In this document: positions 40,645-50,828 of the stretch, piece after piece
How the letters are laid out: each line of letters begins with the position of its first letter
Position numbering within the stretch: the first letter of the stretch is position 1
NCBI GenBank assembly: GCA_016235445.1
Contig: JACRLB010000017.1
Coordinates: 124,001-188,000, forward strand
Origin: Chloroflexota bacterium
GTDB lineage: Bacteria; Chloroflexota; Anaerolineae; Anaerolineales; Villigracilaceae
Direction of reading: 5' to 3'
DNA length: 64,000 bases
Made by a program: the position numbers and the translations under genes
The notes under the pieces: model-generated
Told to the model about the DNA's origin: nothing
Seen by the model: only the letters and a program-made list of their open reading frames with translations
The model's database searches: none

Positions 40645-43206
40645 CTACGGCGCTTCGTAAATGACAACGCCGCCCTGTTGAAAAACGGGTGTGAGATGCA
40701 GTTGGAATTTCTCTTCATTGACCGGCATGGACACGCGTTCCATGATGCCGATGTAAATGTAGCGGATGTTGTATTGTTCGATGATGGCCTGGGCTTCGTC
40801 CCAGCGGGCGGTGGCGTAGAGTTTTTCAATATCGTCGCGGCGGGAGCCTTGCGGGGCGGCGGTTCCGCGCCATTGGGATTCGTGGCCGGGCCAGCCGAGG
40901 ACGGTTTGCAAGCCGGTGTATGTGGAAATTCGGGCATATTCGCTTTGATAACTATCCCCAACGGCTTCGGCGATGACTCCATCTGGGACGGTGAGCAGGA
41001 ATTGGATGGCGGCGGCTTCGTCAGGGTTATCGCGGAGGACGCGGTCAAAGTCATCGAGGGTGAAGCCGTAGAAAGGTTTGAAGTTGTTGGTCTTGGTCAT
41101 CAGGCCGAAGACGGGGTACAACAAGCCTGCGAAAATGACGAGGCCGGCCAAGACTCGGAAGAGAATGTTGATAACTCCGCGCAGGTTTTGTAAAAGGACG
41201 GCTGTGCCAAAAGCGGCGGCGAGACTCCATAACATCCACGCCTGATAGTAGAACTTGAAGACGGTGTTGATGCGATAGCCGAACTGGTCGCGCAGGTAGA
41301 CGAATTCGGGGGCGAGGACGAGGATGGAGGCGAGGGTGAGGATTAATAGGATGAATTGGGTTGATGGCAGCGGATTGACGATTGGTTCTTCATTGGTAAT
41401 TGGTAATTGGGGATTGGGGATTAGAGACTGGAGACTGGATGCTGGAGATTGGAGATTGGTGAAGAGGAAAGAGAGGGATGGGATCAGAACTGCAAGAAGG
41501 GTGATGAGGCTGGCGATGTAGGTTAGTCTTCGCAGGGAGGTGGCGGCGATGTATTGGGCGGCGGTCATGTTTTGGGAGGCGAGAAAGTATTCGACGAATT
41601 CCTTTTCCACGAAGGTACCGACCCAGCCGATGATGAAAGCGGCAAGGAAAAGGAGCAGGGTAAAGCCAAGGCCAAGCGAGAAGCCGAGTTTCCAGTTGGG
41701 TTTGAGATTTTCTCTGGAGTCAAGCAGTTCACTGCTTGACAAACGGACAGCAAGCTGTCCGACTCCAGAATAATAAATGAGCCAGGAGAAAATGGGAATG
41801 AGCAGTGTGCCCCACATCACCCAGAGATGAACTCCGCGGGTGGGGTACATGAAGTTTGGCAGGATGCCGCCTGCTTGTGACGAGAAACCAAGGTAGAACG
41901 GAAAATATAACACCAGGGAAAGAAGAGCGAGTGGTATCGCAAGCATGAAAAGATCTTCGAGGCGAGTCCAATTCCAACCATCTTCATGGGCACGCCAGAA
42001 GACATAGGCAGAGACGATCAACGCTGCTGCAACGAGGATGTCCCAGGTGTTGAGGAAGGCGAGTCCGCCGAGGGTGAGGGCGGCGAACAAGAAGCCGGGG
42101 ATGCTGATGTGCAGGCTTATGCCCCAAGGCAGGTTGATTTGTCCACGCCAGCCGCCGAGGAAGAGATTTAATGCCACCGAAATGGCAAGCAGGCTAAAGG
42201 GAATCGCGAGCACGTGCGGATGCAAGTCACCGAGCAGGAAGGAGAAGAAGGGGAATTCGTCGATCACTTCGCGATGGCCGCCAAGCATGTCGTAATCCTG
42301 AATCACACGCGAGGCGCGCCACCACCACAGGTAACGATCTGGCGCCCAGGCAAACGGTTCCACGGGCGGCAGGGACAGTTCTTTCATGTCCAGCCATTTC
42401 CAAAAGGCGCTGGTGAATTCGCCGGTGACGGGGTCTTTTTTCCAGAACAGTCCGAGGCGGTGCAGAACTTCGAGCAAAGTTTCAAAGTTGGAGATGAGGA
42501 GGAAGAAGAGGGGAGCCAAAAGGGCGGAGGATGAAGGATGAAAGATGAAGGATGAATGTGGAAGGCGGGAGGCAGAACGCTGAACGCTGTCTCGTGAAAG
42601 CAGATTGAACAAAATGCCATACGAACCAATTGCGCCCAGTGCAAAGATGAGCGAGGTCATCAGGTTGTGGGCGGTACTGCCGTTGATTCCCGAAAGGCGC
42701 GCGAGCATGGCGGTCATCACATAGCCGAAGTAATAATAGGAAATGGCATAGCCCGAAAGCCAGGGGTCTTGCGGGGGGAATGTGGGCGAGCGTAAGATTC
42801 CATTAATGAAAGCCAGTTCCATCGGGCGTTCGGTGCCGGTCAATTCGGGGTTGGCGGAGCGAACGAAGGCGAGGAAGGCGAAGGCAACGAAGAATAAAAT
42901 TTCGGTGGTGAGGATGAGGGAGAGATGGGAGCGCAGGTAATTCGTAAATTGAGATTGGAGGTTGGAGATTGACCAGACGCTTAGGCCGATAAGGATGGCG
43001 AGGGCAAAGAGGATTCCGCCGAGGTCGTTTTGGGCAACGCCGAGGGAGGCGAGCAACCAGAAGGCGTAGCCCCAGATCAGCAGGCCTGCGGCGCGGGCAA
43101 GGGTGTAGCCACGATCTGCGAGCGCGGGGAACAGGGTATAGATCAGCGGGAAGGTTAGCCAGCCGAGGAGGGTGAGCAGGATGTACCAGGTGAGGAAGGC
43201 GGTCAT
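40645..43206 (-). CDS. DUF2298 / Chlor_Arch_YYY-domain membrane protein
   Basis: 853 residues with many membrane helices. The defining block is 'GTERPMELAFINGILRS' followed by 'DPWLSGYAISYYYFGYVM' (the YYY motif). Family members occur mainly in Chloroflexota and archaea and are predicted GT-C-type glycosyltransferases; activity not established. Homologous to the C-terminal half of the 1645-residue protein nearby. Contains 7-bp-period repeats encoding low-complexity loops near residues 215-228 and 585-608. Confidence 0.8.
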   Translation of the reverse strand: MTAFLTWYILLTLLGWLTFPLIYTLFPALADRGYTLARAAGLLIWGYAFWLLASLGVAQNDLGGILFALAILIGLSVWSISNLQSQFTNYLRSHLSLILTTEILFFVAFAFLAFVRSANPELTGTERPMELAFINGILRSPTFPPQDPWLSGYAISYYYFGYVMTAMLARLSGINGSTAHNLMTSLIFALGAIGSYGILFNLLSRDSVQRSASRLPHSSFIFHPSSSALLAPLFFLLISNFETLLEVLHRLGLFWKKDPVTGEFTSAFWKWLDMKELSLPPVEPFAWAPDRYLWWWRASRVIQDYDMLGGHREVIDEFPFFSFLLGDLHPHVLAIPFSLLAISVALNLFLGGWRGQINLPWGISLHISIPGFLFAALTLGGLAFLNTWDILVAAALIVSAYVFWRAHEDGWNWTRLEDLFMLAIPLALLSLVLYFPFYLGFSSQAGGILPNFMYPTRGVHLWVMWGTLLIPIFSWLIYYSGVGQLAVRLSSSELLDSRENLKPNWKLGFSLGLGFTLLLFLAAFIIGWVGTFVEKEFVEYFLASQNMTAAQYIAATSLRRLTYIASLITLLAVLIPSLSFLFTNLQSPASSLQSLIPNPQLPITNEEPIVNPLPSTQFILLILTLASILVLAPEFVYLRDQFGYRINTVFKFYYQAWMLWSLAAAFGTAVLLQNLRGVINILFRVLAGLVIFAGLLYPVFGLMTKTNNFKPFYGFTLDDFDRVLRDNPDEAAAIQFLLTVPDGVIAEAVGDSYQSEYARISTYTGLQTVLGWPGHESQWRGTAAPQGSRRDDIEKLYATARWDEAQAIIEQYNIRYIYIGIMERVSMPVNEEKFQLHLTPVFQQGGVVIYEAP
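41388..41470. repeat. 7-bp-period repeat in the YYY protein gene
   Basis: Heptads GGTAATT, GGGGATT, GGAGATT and variants; on the minus strand they encode 'NLQSPASSLQSLIPNPQLPI'. A second array (GGATGAA units) is at 42526-42556 in the same gene. Confidence 0.7.
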
Positions 43207-43236
43207 ATTTGGTAATTGGTAAAGCGTAATTGGAGA

Positions 43237-43605
43237 TTAGTGATTGGAGATTATTTGAGGGAGGGTGAATGTTCCAGAAACGGGATCAGGCTCAAAGTCC
43301 ACGATGGAGGCGACTGCGGTTAAGTTGATGGGGCCGAAGATGTGGGGAAATGAATCGGATTCGGAAATGCCGGGGGCAGGGAGTCCCGCAGGCGGTTCCC
43401 ACTTAAGCTCGGGCCTGAGTTTTGCTTCGTCGAGCTTTAACAACACCAGATCATTTCGTCCGCGATAGAAAGCATTCGCAACATGCAGTACCTGCTTTTC
43501 CGTGGAGCAGTGGATGAAGCCCTCGGCCTGCAAACTTGGCGCGATGTATTCGCCGCGTGTTTGCGCCTCGTTCCATTCGGCGCGGGATGTGATGTGCAGG
43601 ATCAT
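43237..43605 (-). CDS. DUF952 family protein
   Basis: 122 residues. 'MILHITSRAEWNEAQTRGEY', 'EGFIHCSTEKQVLHVAN' and 'SFPHIFGPINLTAV' are the DUF952 hallmarks. The fold is ADP-ribosyltransferase-like in some analyses, but the function is unknown. The ATG overlaps the stop of the 1645-residue gene by 4 nt, so it is translationally coupled. Confidence 0.85.
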   Translation of the reverse strand: MILHITSRAEWNEAQTRGEYIAPSLQAEGFIHCSTEKQVLHVANAFYRGRNDLVLLKLDEAKLRPELKWEPPAGLPAPGISESDSFPHIFGPINLTAVASIVDFEPDPVSGTFTLPQIISNH

Positions 43606-46600
43606 TGGATTACCTCGTAGATGGTTGTGTTCTCATCTTTATACACTTCGCGCCAATATGTGCCGTCAAATTCTTCGAACTTCGCCAGCCCATCAGGCAC
43701 GCCATCGAGGACAGGGTAAATATTCCGTTCCAACTGGCCAACGATGATGTAGCGCACATCATTCTTCTTGAGAAAATCACGCGCAATCTGAATGTCGGTG
43801 GTGGTGTAAAAAGCGCCGATCTCGAGAACACGGTCTTGAACTTTTATGGAGAAAATCCCGCGCTGTTGACGTTGATGCCAGTTCCACCCGACAACACCGG
43901 GCAGGCCGGTATAAATGGTCATGCGCGTACACCAGCGATATTCGGAGCAATTGGCTTCCACAATGACAGGCGACCCTTCCACATTATCTTGCATCCAACG
44001 GATGGCGCGATAATCCTGACTCAAGTCCATGATCTGACCATCCCAAAGTTCGGAATAATTCATGTAGGTTAGGCCGTCCAGTGTATGCGGCGCGGTGGCC
44101 GTCATGCGGTCGGCGATCTTGTCGCTGGTGGCGGTGAGGGTGAACATGAACGCGCCCGCCAGCAAAAGATAAACGCCGCCCTGAAAGATCGCGCGCCAGC
44201 GCAAACGCCAGAATGGAAAGACATTCAACAGCCAGCCAAAGGATGCGGCGGCGCTGACCGCGAGAAGCATCCACGCCTGCAAATATAACTTGAAGACCGT
44301 GTTCATGCGGCCAATGTCGCCGACCAGCACAACCACTTCCACGGCCAGGGTGAGCGCGAGCGCCGTGCCGATCATCAACAACACGCCGCGTTTGACGTCG
44401 GGCATGTTCGGGCGCAGGATCAACGTCCCCGCCCAGGCGGCGAGCGGCACAGCCAGCCATTCGACGCGCACTCCCTTCACAGCGAAGAACGCCAGCAGGG
44501 AAATAAATACCGCGATTGAAATTTCGATGACCAGCACATAATTCCGCAGTTTGCTCAAATGCGAAACAGGCGTGGAGGCCATCCACTCGCGGGTTTCCCA
44601 GGCCATCCATGCAGTGATGATGAAGAGGAACAAGCCCCATTGTGTGAAATAAGATGAAATGGGCGTGTGCGAACCCTTCCACGAATCCACTGCGCCGTAG
44701 GATTGACCGTACCAATGATCGAACGGATAGTAGAAAAGCGTGCCGAGAAGGTATAAAAGCACAACCGCGCCAAGAGCCACAATGGCAGGCCACAACCAAC
44801 CCTCACCCTGCCCTCTCCCGAAGGGAGAGGGTGACTCCCTTCTCCCTTCGGGAGAAGGGTTGGGGATGAGGGAAAAGTTTTTATACAGCGTGTAAGCCAC
44901 CGCAATTGCGGCAAGCGGGAAGTAAGTGTAAAGGTCCCAGGTGTTCGTCGGCTTCAATGCGCCGACCATCAACGCGCCGACGCCAAAGGCGGCGATCCAT
45001 TCACTGCGGGAAAACTGCGCGCGCGATTTGATGAACGATATGGCCCAGGCAATGATAAACAAAGTAATCGGCATCACCAGCATGTGCGCGTGCATGTCGC
45101 TGTACAGGAAGGTAAATAACGGAAATTCCGTGATCGGCTCCACATCGTTCGGCGCAGGGATGACACGGCTGGGGAACCAATACCAGTCGCCGCGGCCAAT
45201 CGGCAGAAGCGATCCGCTGAACGACATCGCCATTCCCTGCGCTCCCCAGATCCATTTTTGAACAAAGGTGGCATCCACGGGGATAACCCCGCTCGGCGCA
45301 GCCACACGCTGGAATCCCCAAAACATCGTGCGGATCGTGCCGAGGTTGCCGAGGAGGATGGTCATGAAAGAGGCGGCGAGGCCGGAGAACAAGGCTGAAT
45401 TACGGGATGCGCCATCTTCATCCTTGTTAGTCAAATTCCAGCCAATCGCAAACGCGCCCACGGCCACCAGCGCAAACCAGGTGGGCAAAATAAAATTGTA
45501 CGCAATCGAAGGCACAATGCCGAGCAATTTCACCGGCGTGCCCGCCAGCACAAAACCGTAATAGTAATAATTGATATAGCCGCCCGCAAACCACGGGTCA
45601 TACGGCGGGAAACTCTCGCTCTTCAACACCGCATTGAAATACGAAAAATCCATCGGCCGCTCGCCGCCCTTGGATGGATGCCACATGTCCGAATTACCCA
45701 GACGAATAAGCAGATCGATCAGGAAGAAGACGAAAAATAGAATCTCCACGCTGACGAAGAATCTGCGTTCGGCATTCCACTCCTCTTTGAACTGGTCTCT
45801 GCGCTTCATCCATAACCCGAAGCCTGCCAGCGCGATAATGACAAACGCCACGCTGATGGAGACTCGCGTAAACGGAATCCCCACCGAGCCGCCCATCCAC
45901 GCCATCCATGCCAGCAGAACCAGCCCAACGATGCGGCCCAATGGATAGGCATATTGCTTCAAGCCCGGCAATGCCAGACGCGCCATCGGGTAGGCGAACA
46001 ACCCAAGCACAAAAATAAACCCATACCAGACCAGTACCCCAACGAAGGGATATTTATTTTGAATCCAATCGTAATCGAACAAGTCCGACCATGTGCCGCC
46101 CGCCCGCTGTTGCGCGAGACGGGTATCCGGCAGAATCAAATCCTTGAAATCGCTGGCGGCCTTTGGCGTCAGCGGGACAACACTGGTCAGGTCAACCGAA
46201 CTCAACACGCCAAACACCTTCGCCGAACTGAAGTCCGCCGTCTTTTTGAAGATCATTACCTTGGGATGGTCGTAGAAAGTGAAAGCCTCTTCCGCCACCT
46301 GATCATTGATCACCAGCGGCCCCAATGTCGGGTAGGATTCAAACACCTCCACCAGCTCAAAGCCCAAACTGCCTTTGTACTGGCCGGGCTGTGCCGTGCG
46401 ATAACACTCGATGATATTTTTATCCGCAGGGCAACCCAGCAGTTCGCGGTAATACAAAGTTGTCAGCGGATAACGCTCCGGCAAACGGGTGATCTGCGCG
46501 TATTGGTGATTGGTTGGGATGATGATGTAATCTGCCCCTGAAAGCGTATCCACAAAGCGGGTGAGTTTGGCGGCGTCATCTGCCCAATAGACTTGCAAAT

Positions 46601-48539
46601 ACAAATCGCCGCGATAGATGCCGCCAAAGGCATCGTATCCGTCAACGCGGAAGGGCAGGCCCCAGTCGTAATCCGTCTCGTTGGCGAGGCTGGAGCCGCT
46701 CAAGGTGAGGGCGCTTCCCAGTGTTTCCATTTTCAAAACATACAACTGACCTTTGACGACTGGCACGGTCTTGTCTAATGTCAATGTGAGTGCAGGGCCG
46801 CGCGGGTCTGTTGTCAGCGTGGGGTCGAGCAGTTCGGAAGCCCGGGCAAGTATCAGGTCGGGTTGTGAGGCGGAGGAGATGGATACGATGACCGCGCCGG
46901 GGACAAAGTCCAATGCGTGGCCGAGCGTCACTTCTGTAATTTGTCCATCCACATTGGGGACGAAGGAAAGGTTGTAGGGCGCGCCTGCTTGAATGGCAAG
47001 TTCCATCGGAAAGGACAGCGGCTGGTTGTACGCGCCATCGTCCGCTGTTTCGATGCGCAGGTTGACAGGCCCCGGCGCGTTTTGGAAAATCCAGCGCGAG
47101 GCGGCCATGCGGGTTTCGTCGCGCAGGTAAATGCTTTGGAAGGCGAAGGCCCAGGCGGCGGTGAGGATAAGAACCGTTATTCCAGCCAGGCCCGTCAACA
47201 TGCGAAATGCAGACTGCGGAATGCGGAATTTGAAATTCTGACTTCTGTATTCTATATTCTGCATTTCGAAAACCGCCCACGCCGCCATCATCGCCAGCAG
47301 GGGATAGACCGGCAGTTGATAACGCATGGTGGGGTTGAATTGAAGCGATTGCCAGAGGAAGTAAAACGCCGTCCAGCCCCATAGCAGGAGATGCTTGTAC
47401 TCGCCTTTGAGGATGCGCCAGCCCATCAGCAGGAAACCCGCCCAGGCCAGAATGCCGAGCGGAAGGCCCAACCCCCAGACGGTTAAGTTGATGAATGAAT
47501 ATAAATGATTGCGGCGCGCCCATTGCAAATTCCACGGCAGGTCGGCTTCACCGGAGGCCTGCGCGCGCTGTTCAGAAATATTCTTGACCCATTGCTCGTT
47601 CAAGCCAATGCCATCGAAGGCATACGGCTGGAAGATGCGGAAGGAGAGGATGGTGGTGAGGCCGCCTACTGCCAGTAGGATAGTGATCAGTGTCCAGTAA
47701 TCAGCAGGTAATAATTTCTTGCGATCATAGATAAGATAGCGAATGGCGAACGCGCCCGGCAAAACAATTGCCAACGCCGCGGCGTTGATCTTGGATGCCA
47801 TGGCCATGCCCAGTGCAAGACCAAAGCCGATGGAGAGGTAGAAGAGCGGGTTGCGGAGCAAGTTCGTAATTCGTAATTTGTAATTCGCAACTTGAAAGTC
47901 GGGGGTTTCCTGTGCGACTGATTTCTGTTCACCAGTCCCCACTCCCTGCCCCACGATCTTCACCGCAAAGGCCAGCGCGAGGAACATGAACAGGTTCACG
48001 AACAGGTCGGATGTGAAGAAATGCGATTGCTGAATCTGCATCACCGCCAGCGAGGAGAACGCGGCGGCAAAGAGACCCACCTTGCGCCCGTACAGACTTG
48101 AGACAATTAAGTAAAGCAGGAAGATCGTGAACAAGTCTGCCAGCGCAGACATTTGCCGCGCAAAAAACTTGGACGAGCCGATGTCATCATTGGCTGTCAA
48201 TTCCATGCCGACCCGCGTCAATGTCATGGGCAGGTTGCCGTACACAAAGAAGGCATGTCCACGGTTGTAGGGGCTGAGCGTGGATGTGCCTGAATCAAAG
48301 TATTCGCCGAGGGTCATCCAACGCTGTTGTTCCAGCGGACACACATCCACTGGAAGGAGCGGGTCTTCGCAGGAATGCGCTCGCAAATTATCCAACACGC
48401 CCGCCAGGAATAACTCGTCAGGGTGCTGGTGATAGCCCTCGCCCCAATTGAAGCCAGCCAAACGCAAATATCCCGCCATCAGCAGGACGAGAATAAAAAG
48501 CAGGTCATACAACCATGAATGTTTTTTGTTCAAAATCAT
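43602..48539 (-). CDS. Giant GT39-like plus Chlor_Arch_YYY fusion membrane protein
   Basis: 1645 residues. The N-terminal half is a PMT/ArnT-like GT-C domain: 'FNWGEGYHQHPDELFLAGVL' holds the acidic first-loop residues (HPDE), then repeated helices and a periplasmic jelly-like region (about 470-640). The C-terminal half (from about 930) is DUF2298, with 'GERPMDFSYFNAVLKSES' and 'DPWFAGGYINYYYYGFVL'. Each half resembles a separate protein encoded beside it. Possible role: paired glycosyl transfer from lipid-linked sugars to surface glycans or glycoproteins. Contains palindromic (44799-44872) and 7-bp-period repeats (47212-47268, 47861-47890) in loops. Confidence 0.82.
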   Translation of the reverse strand: MILNKKHSWLYDLLFILVLLMAGYLRLAGFNWGEGYHQHPDELFLAGVLDNLRAHSCEDPLLPVDVCPLEQQRWMTLGEYFDSGTSTLSPYNRGHAFFVYGNLPMTLTRVGMELTANDDIGSSKFFARQMSALADLFTIFLLYLIVSSLYGRKVGLFAAAFSSLAVMQIQQSHFFTSDLFVNLFMFLALAFAVKIVGQGVGTGEQKSVAQETPDFQVANYKLRITNLLRNPLFYLSIGFGLALGMAMASKINAAALAIVLPGAFAIRYLIYDRKKLLPADYWTLITILLAVGGLTTILSFRIFQPYAFDGIGLNEQWVKNISEQRAQASGEADLPWNLQWARRNHLYSFINLTVWGLGLPLGILAWAGFLLMGWRILKGEYKHLLLWGWTAFYFLWQSLQFNPTMRYQLPVYPLLAMMAAWAVFEMQNIEYRSQNFKFRIPQSAFRMLTGLAGITVLILTAAWAFAFQSIYLRDETRMAASRWIFQNAPGPVNLRIETADDGAYNQPLSFPMELAIQAGAPYNLSFVPNVDGQITEVTLGHALDFVPGAVIVSISSASQPDLILARASELLDPTLTTDPRGPALTLTLDKTVPVVKGQLYVLKMETLGSALTLSGSSLANETDYDWGLPFRVDGYDAFGGIYRGDLYLQVYWADDAAKLTRFVDTLSGADYIIIPTNHQYAQITRLPERYPLTTLYYRELLGCPADKNIIECYRTAQPGQYKGSLGFELVEVFESYPTLGPLVINDQVAEEAFTFYDHPKVMIFKKTADFSSAKVFGVLSSVDLTSVVPLTPKAASDFKDLILPDTRLAQQRAGGTWSDLFDYDWIQNKYPFVGVLVWYGFIFVLGLFAYPMARLALPGLKQYAYPLGRIVGLVLLAWMAWMGGSVGIPFTRVSISVAFVIIALAGFGLWMKRRDQFKEEWNAERRFFVSVEILFFVFFLIDLLIRLGNSDMWHPSKGGERPMDFSYFNAVLKSESFPPYDPWFAGGYINYYYYGFVLAGTPVKLLGIVPSIAYNFILPTWFALVAVGAFAIGWNLTNKDEDGASRNSALFSGLAASFMTILLGNLGTIRTMFWGFQRVAAPSGVIPVDATFVQKWIWGAQGMAMSFSGSLLPIGRGDWYWFPSRVIPAPNDVEPITEFPLFTFLYSDMHAHMLVMPITLFIIAWAISFIKSRAQFSRSEWIAAFGVGALMVGALKPTNTWDLYTYFPLAAIAVAYTLYKNFSLIPNPSPEGRRESPSPFGRGQGEGWLWPAIVALGAVVLLYLLGTLFYYPFDHWYGQSYGAVDSWKGSHTPISSYFTQWGLFLFIITAWMAWETREWMASTPVSHLSKLRNYVLVIEISIAVFISLLAFFAVKGVRVEWLAVPLAAWAGTLILRPNMPDVKRGVLLMIGTALALTLAVEVVVLVGDIGRMNTVFKLYLQAWMLLAVSAAASFGWLLNVFPFWRLRWRAIFQGGVYLLLAGAFMFTLTATSDKIADRMTATAPHTLDGLTYMNYSELWDGQIMDLSQDYRAIRWMQDNVEGSPVIVEANCSEYRWCTRMTIYTGLPGVVGWNWHQRQQRGIFSIKVQDRVLEIGAFYTTTDIQIARDFLKKNDVRYIIVGQLERNIYPVLDGVPDGLAKFEEFDGTYWREVYKDENTTIYEVIQ
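44799..44872. repeat. In-frame palindromic repeat pair in the fusion gene
   Basis: Two GGGAGAGGG/TTCGGGAGAAGGG units in tandem; on the minus strand they encode 'LIPNPSPEGRRESPSPFGRG' and 'QGEG'. Placed in a loop between predicted helices. Confidence 0.75.
47212..47268. repeat. 7-bp-period repeat in the fusion gene
   Basis: Heptads such as TGCAGAC, TGCGGAA, TTCTGAC, TTCTGTA, TTCTATA, TTCTGCA; they encode 'IEYRSQNFKFRIPQSAFRM' on the minus strand. A similar array (AATTCGT, AATTTGT, AATTCGC) is at 47861-47890. Confidence 0.65.
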
Positions 48540-48542
48540 CCT

Positions 48543-48620
48543 CGCTCCCTCATCCCCAACCCTTCCCCCGACGGGGAAGGGAGTCCCCTCTCCCGAAGGG
48601 AGAGGGCCAGGGTGAGGGTT
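48543..48620. repeat. Palindromic repeat pair between two glycosyltransferase genes
   Basis: CCCTTCCCCCGACGGGGAAGGG followed by CCCTCTCCCGAAGGGAGAGGG-type hairpins, filling the 81-bp gap. Same family as the copies within coding sequences. Confidence 0.75.
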
Positions 48621-50750
48621 TTATTCCTCGATCATAAAAATAAAAAAGTCCTTGCCTTCAACCGCCGAAGTATATCGGCTAATTTTGCCATTCGGGTAGA
48701 GTTCCCTAAGAATCTTCTCAGTTTCAACATCCTTGTTCCAATACAGAAACATCTTTGGCGCAGGGATGGTCAGCGTTTCTGCCAGCCTGTCAGAGAAGAG
48801 CGCGAAATCGCGGTTTGGAATTCCAGCCCACACACCCGGCAGGCGCGTGTCCACCCAATACGGGAACGGCACGATCCAGACCGAATCGGTCTGGCCGTAT
48901 GTATCTTTGAAATCGCTCAAGACCCTGCCCATCTCCGAAGTATTCCAGGACGAGAGAGCGTATGCGTTTGCAAATTTATGGAAGACGAGATCATAATTGG
49001 AATAAGCCGACGCGGCGAAGAGCAGTCCCGTCAACCCGTAGGCGATGAACTGCCGCTTCTTTTCTGCGCCGAAGCCTGATACAAAACCTTCAAGAGCCAG
49101 CGCGCTGACAAGGATGGCCGGCACAGCCGCGCCGCCTGCGCGATTCAACGCCGGGTTCTCATTGGGGAATGCCAGCGAAAGCACAGACGGCATAATCAAC
49201 ACAGGGATGGACACCAGCAGGAGCATGTCGCGCCAGTCCCGCTGGCGGATGTAGCGAACAACCATCAGAAGAATCCCAGGCACGAAGAGCGCGGCAGTTA
49301 CCAGGTCCAGTGCGGGGCGGTGAGTCACCGAATGCGCGCCGATAACGCCGTCATCCCAGTTGAACATCAACAACCCGTTATACAAGTTGGAAAGGAAAAT
49401 CTGCCACGCGGGGCCGGGCAAAGGCGTTTCGAGACTGCTCAATCTTGACAAAGCGCGATACCCAAACAGATCGGGGCGGGAGACCCAGTAGCGCATCAGC
49501 GGCGAGAACACAAAAATGGAAATCACCACAATGATGCAGAGCCACCAAAGCGCCTGCTGGCGGGTCTCTTTTGATTTCAGATGCAGGAAATAAATGAAGA
49601 ATGCCGCCACCACAAAAATAGGCACAATGCGGAAAGGACTGTACCCATGCAGGCCGAGTCCGAGGAAAATGCCGCAGAGGATGAAATCGTTGCGGGTACG
49701 GGTACGCAGGCCGCGGATCAAATAAAAGAACGTGGGCGCAAGAAAAAGCGGATAGAGTGGGAAGCGCAATCCGATCCTTGAATTAATATTGGGCCAGGCG
49801 GCGATCCCAAAAAGGAAGAGCGCAAAGAGGGCGGCGCGTTCGTTGCCGTATTCCCTGCCCAGCAAATATACATAAGGGAGCGTGAACAGACCGAGCAAAA
49901 CCGTGCCGAGTTTGAGGCTCAAAAACGAAAAACCTGTGTTGAATAAATAGACCACCAGCAAAGTCCAATACATTTGAAAGGCTTCGCGGCCTGTGTTGCG
50001 TTCAAAGAAGATAAAGGTTTCGCCTTCGGTAATCTCGTACACATCCAATATTTTTTCGGCGTGGTCGCTGAACGGCTCGATGGGCACGGTGTCTATTTTG
50101 CTCAGGCGGAAAAAAATAGACACCCCCAGCACGACGAGAATCAGCCCGTTCCTGATCCACGCTTTGCGGCGGGCATCGGGGTCGGCTGGAGCGATTCCCT
50201 TTGGCGTTGACAGCCACAAACTATAAGCCAACAATCCAATGGACAGCGCCCACAGCAGAGTGTTGATGACAGTAAATTTTCCCCCGCCAAAATCAACGAA
50301 GGCAACCAGCGCAAAAATGACCGCAAGGATCAAAGGCAGAAGGCGCGTGGAAAGCGGGTCTGCGGTTTGCCACATGGCGGGCAGGGTTGGCAAATGCCAT
50401 TCATCTTTGAAATACGCCCAAACCGTCACACTGGCCGCAAACAGATAAAGTGTAAAAGCCAGCCCGCCCTGGCGATTCGGGGGTTCCACAAAACCCTGCG
50501 CGCCAAGCGCAACCAGCAACGCAAGCAGTGAACGCCAGGGGAAAGTCCCCGTATGTGGCGGCTCGATGACTTCTTCTTTCACAGGCTGGGCCGCTTCCAT
50601 CATAAGCGCGCTGTTGAGTTCTTCACGCCTTCTCGCATCCCACAGCGAGCGGATGAAATTAAAGAAGGAAGGCCAGTCTTTTGTTACAGACTTGTACAGG
50701 TCAAGAACGGTGGGTTCCTGGTTGGGGGGAGTGTTTGTGTCTTGTTCCAT
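48621..50750 (-). CDS. GT39-like membrane glycosyltransferase with cytosolic N-terminus
   Basis: 709 residues. A hydrophilic N-terminal stretch (about 1-70) precedes two groups of membrane helices. The GT-C loop is 'IEPFSDHAEKILDVYEITEG', with acidic residues after the first exporter-side helix, and 'FFERNTGREAFQMYWTLL' follows. Predicted to transfer sugars from a polyprenyl-linked donor. Same strand as its neighbours, in a probable surface-glycan operon. Confidence 0.72.
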   Translation of the reverse strand: MEQDTNTPPNQEPTVLDLYKSVTKDWPSFFNFIRSLWDARRREELNSALMMEAAQPVKEEVIEPPHTGTFPWRSLLALLVALGAQGFVEPPNRQGGLAFTLYLFAASVTVWAYFKDEWHLPTLPAMWQTADPLSTRLLPLILAVIFALVAFVDFGGGKFTVINTLLWALSIGLLAYSLWLSTPKGIAPADPDARRKAWIRNGLILVVLGVSIFFRLSKIDTVPIEPFSDHAEKILDVYEITEGETFIFFERNTGREAFQMYWTLLVVYLFNTGFSFLSLKLGTVLLGLFTLPYVYLLGREYGNERAALFALFLFGIAAWPNINSRIGLRFPLYPLFLAPTFFYLIRGLRTRTRNDFILCGIFLGLGLHGYSPFRIVPIFVVAAFFIYFLHLKSKETRQQALWWLCIIVVISIFVFSPLMRYWVSRPDLFGYRALSRLSSLETPLPGPAWQIFLSNLYNGLLMFNWDDGVIGAHSVTHRPALDLVTAALFVPGILLMVVRYIRQRDWRDMLLLVSIPVLIMPSVLSLAFPNENPALNRAGGAAVPAILVSALALEGFVSGFGAEKKRQFIAYGLTGLLFAASAYSNYDLVFHKFANAYALSSWNTSEMGRVLSDFKDTYGQTDSVWIVPFPYWVDTRLPGVWAGIPNRDFALFSDRLAETLTIPAPKMFLYWNKDVETEKILRELYPNGKISRYTSAVEGKDFFIFMIEE

Positions 50751-50828
50751 TAATTTCTCGGCAGGGTATTTTACGAATTACGGATTACGTCATACGTAAT
50801 CCGTAATGGCAATTCTATACGATTTTTT

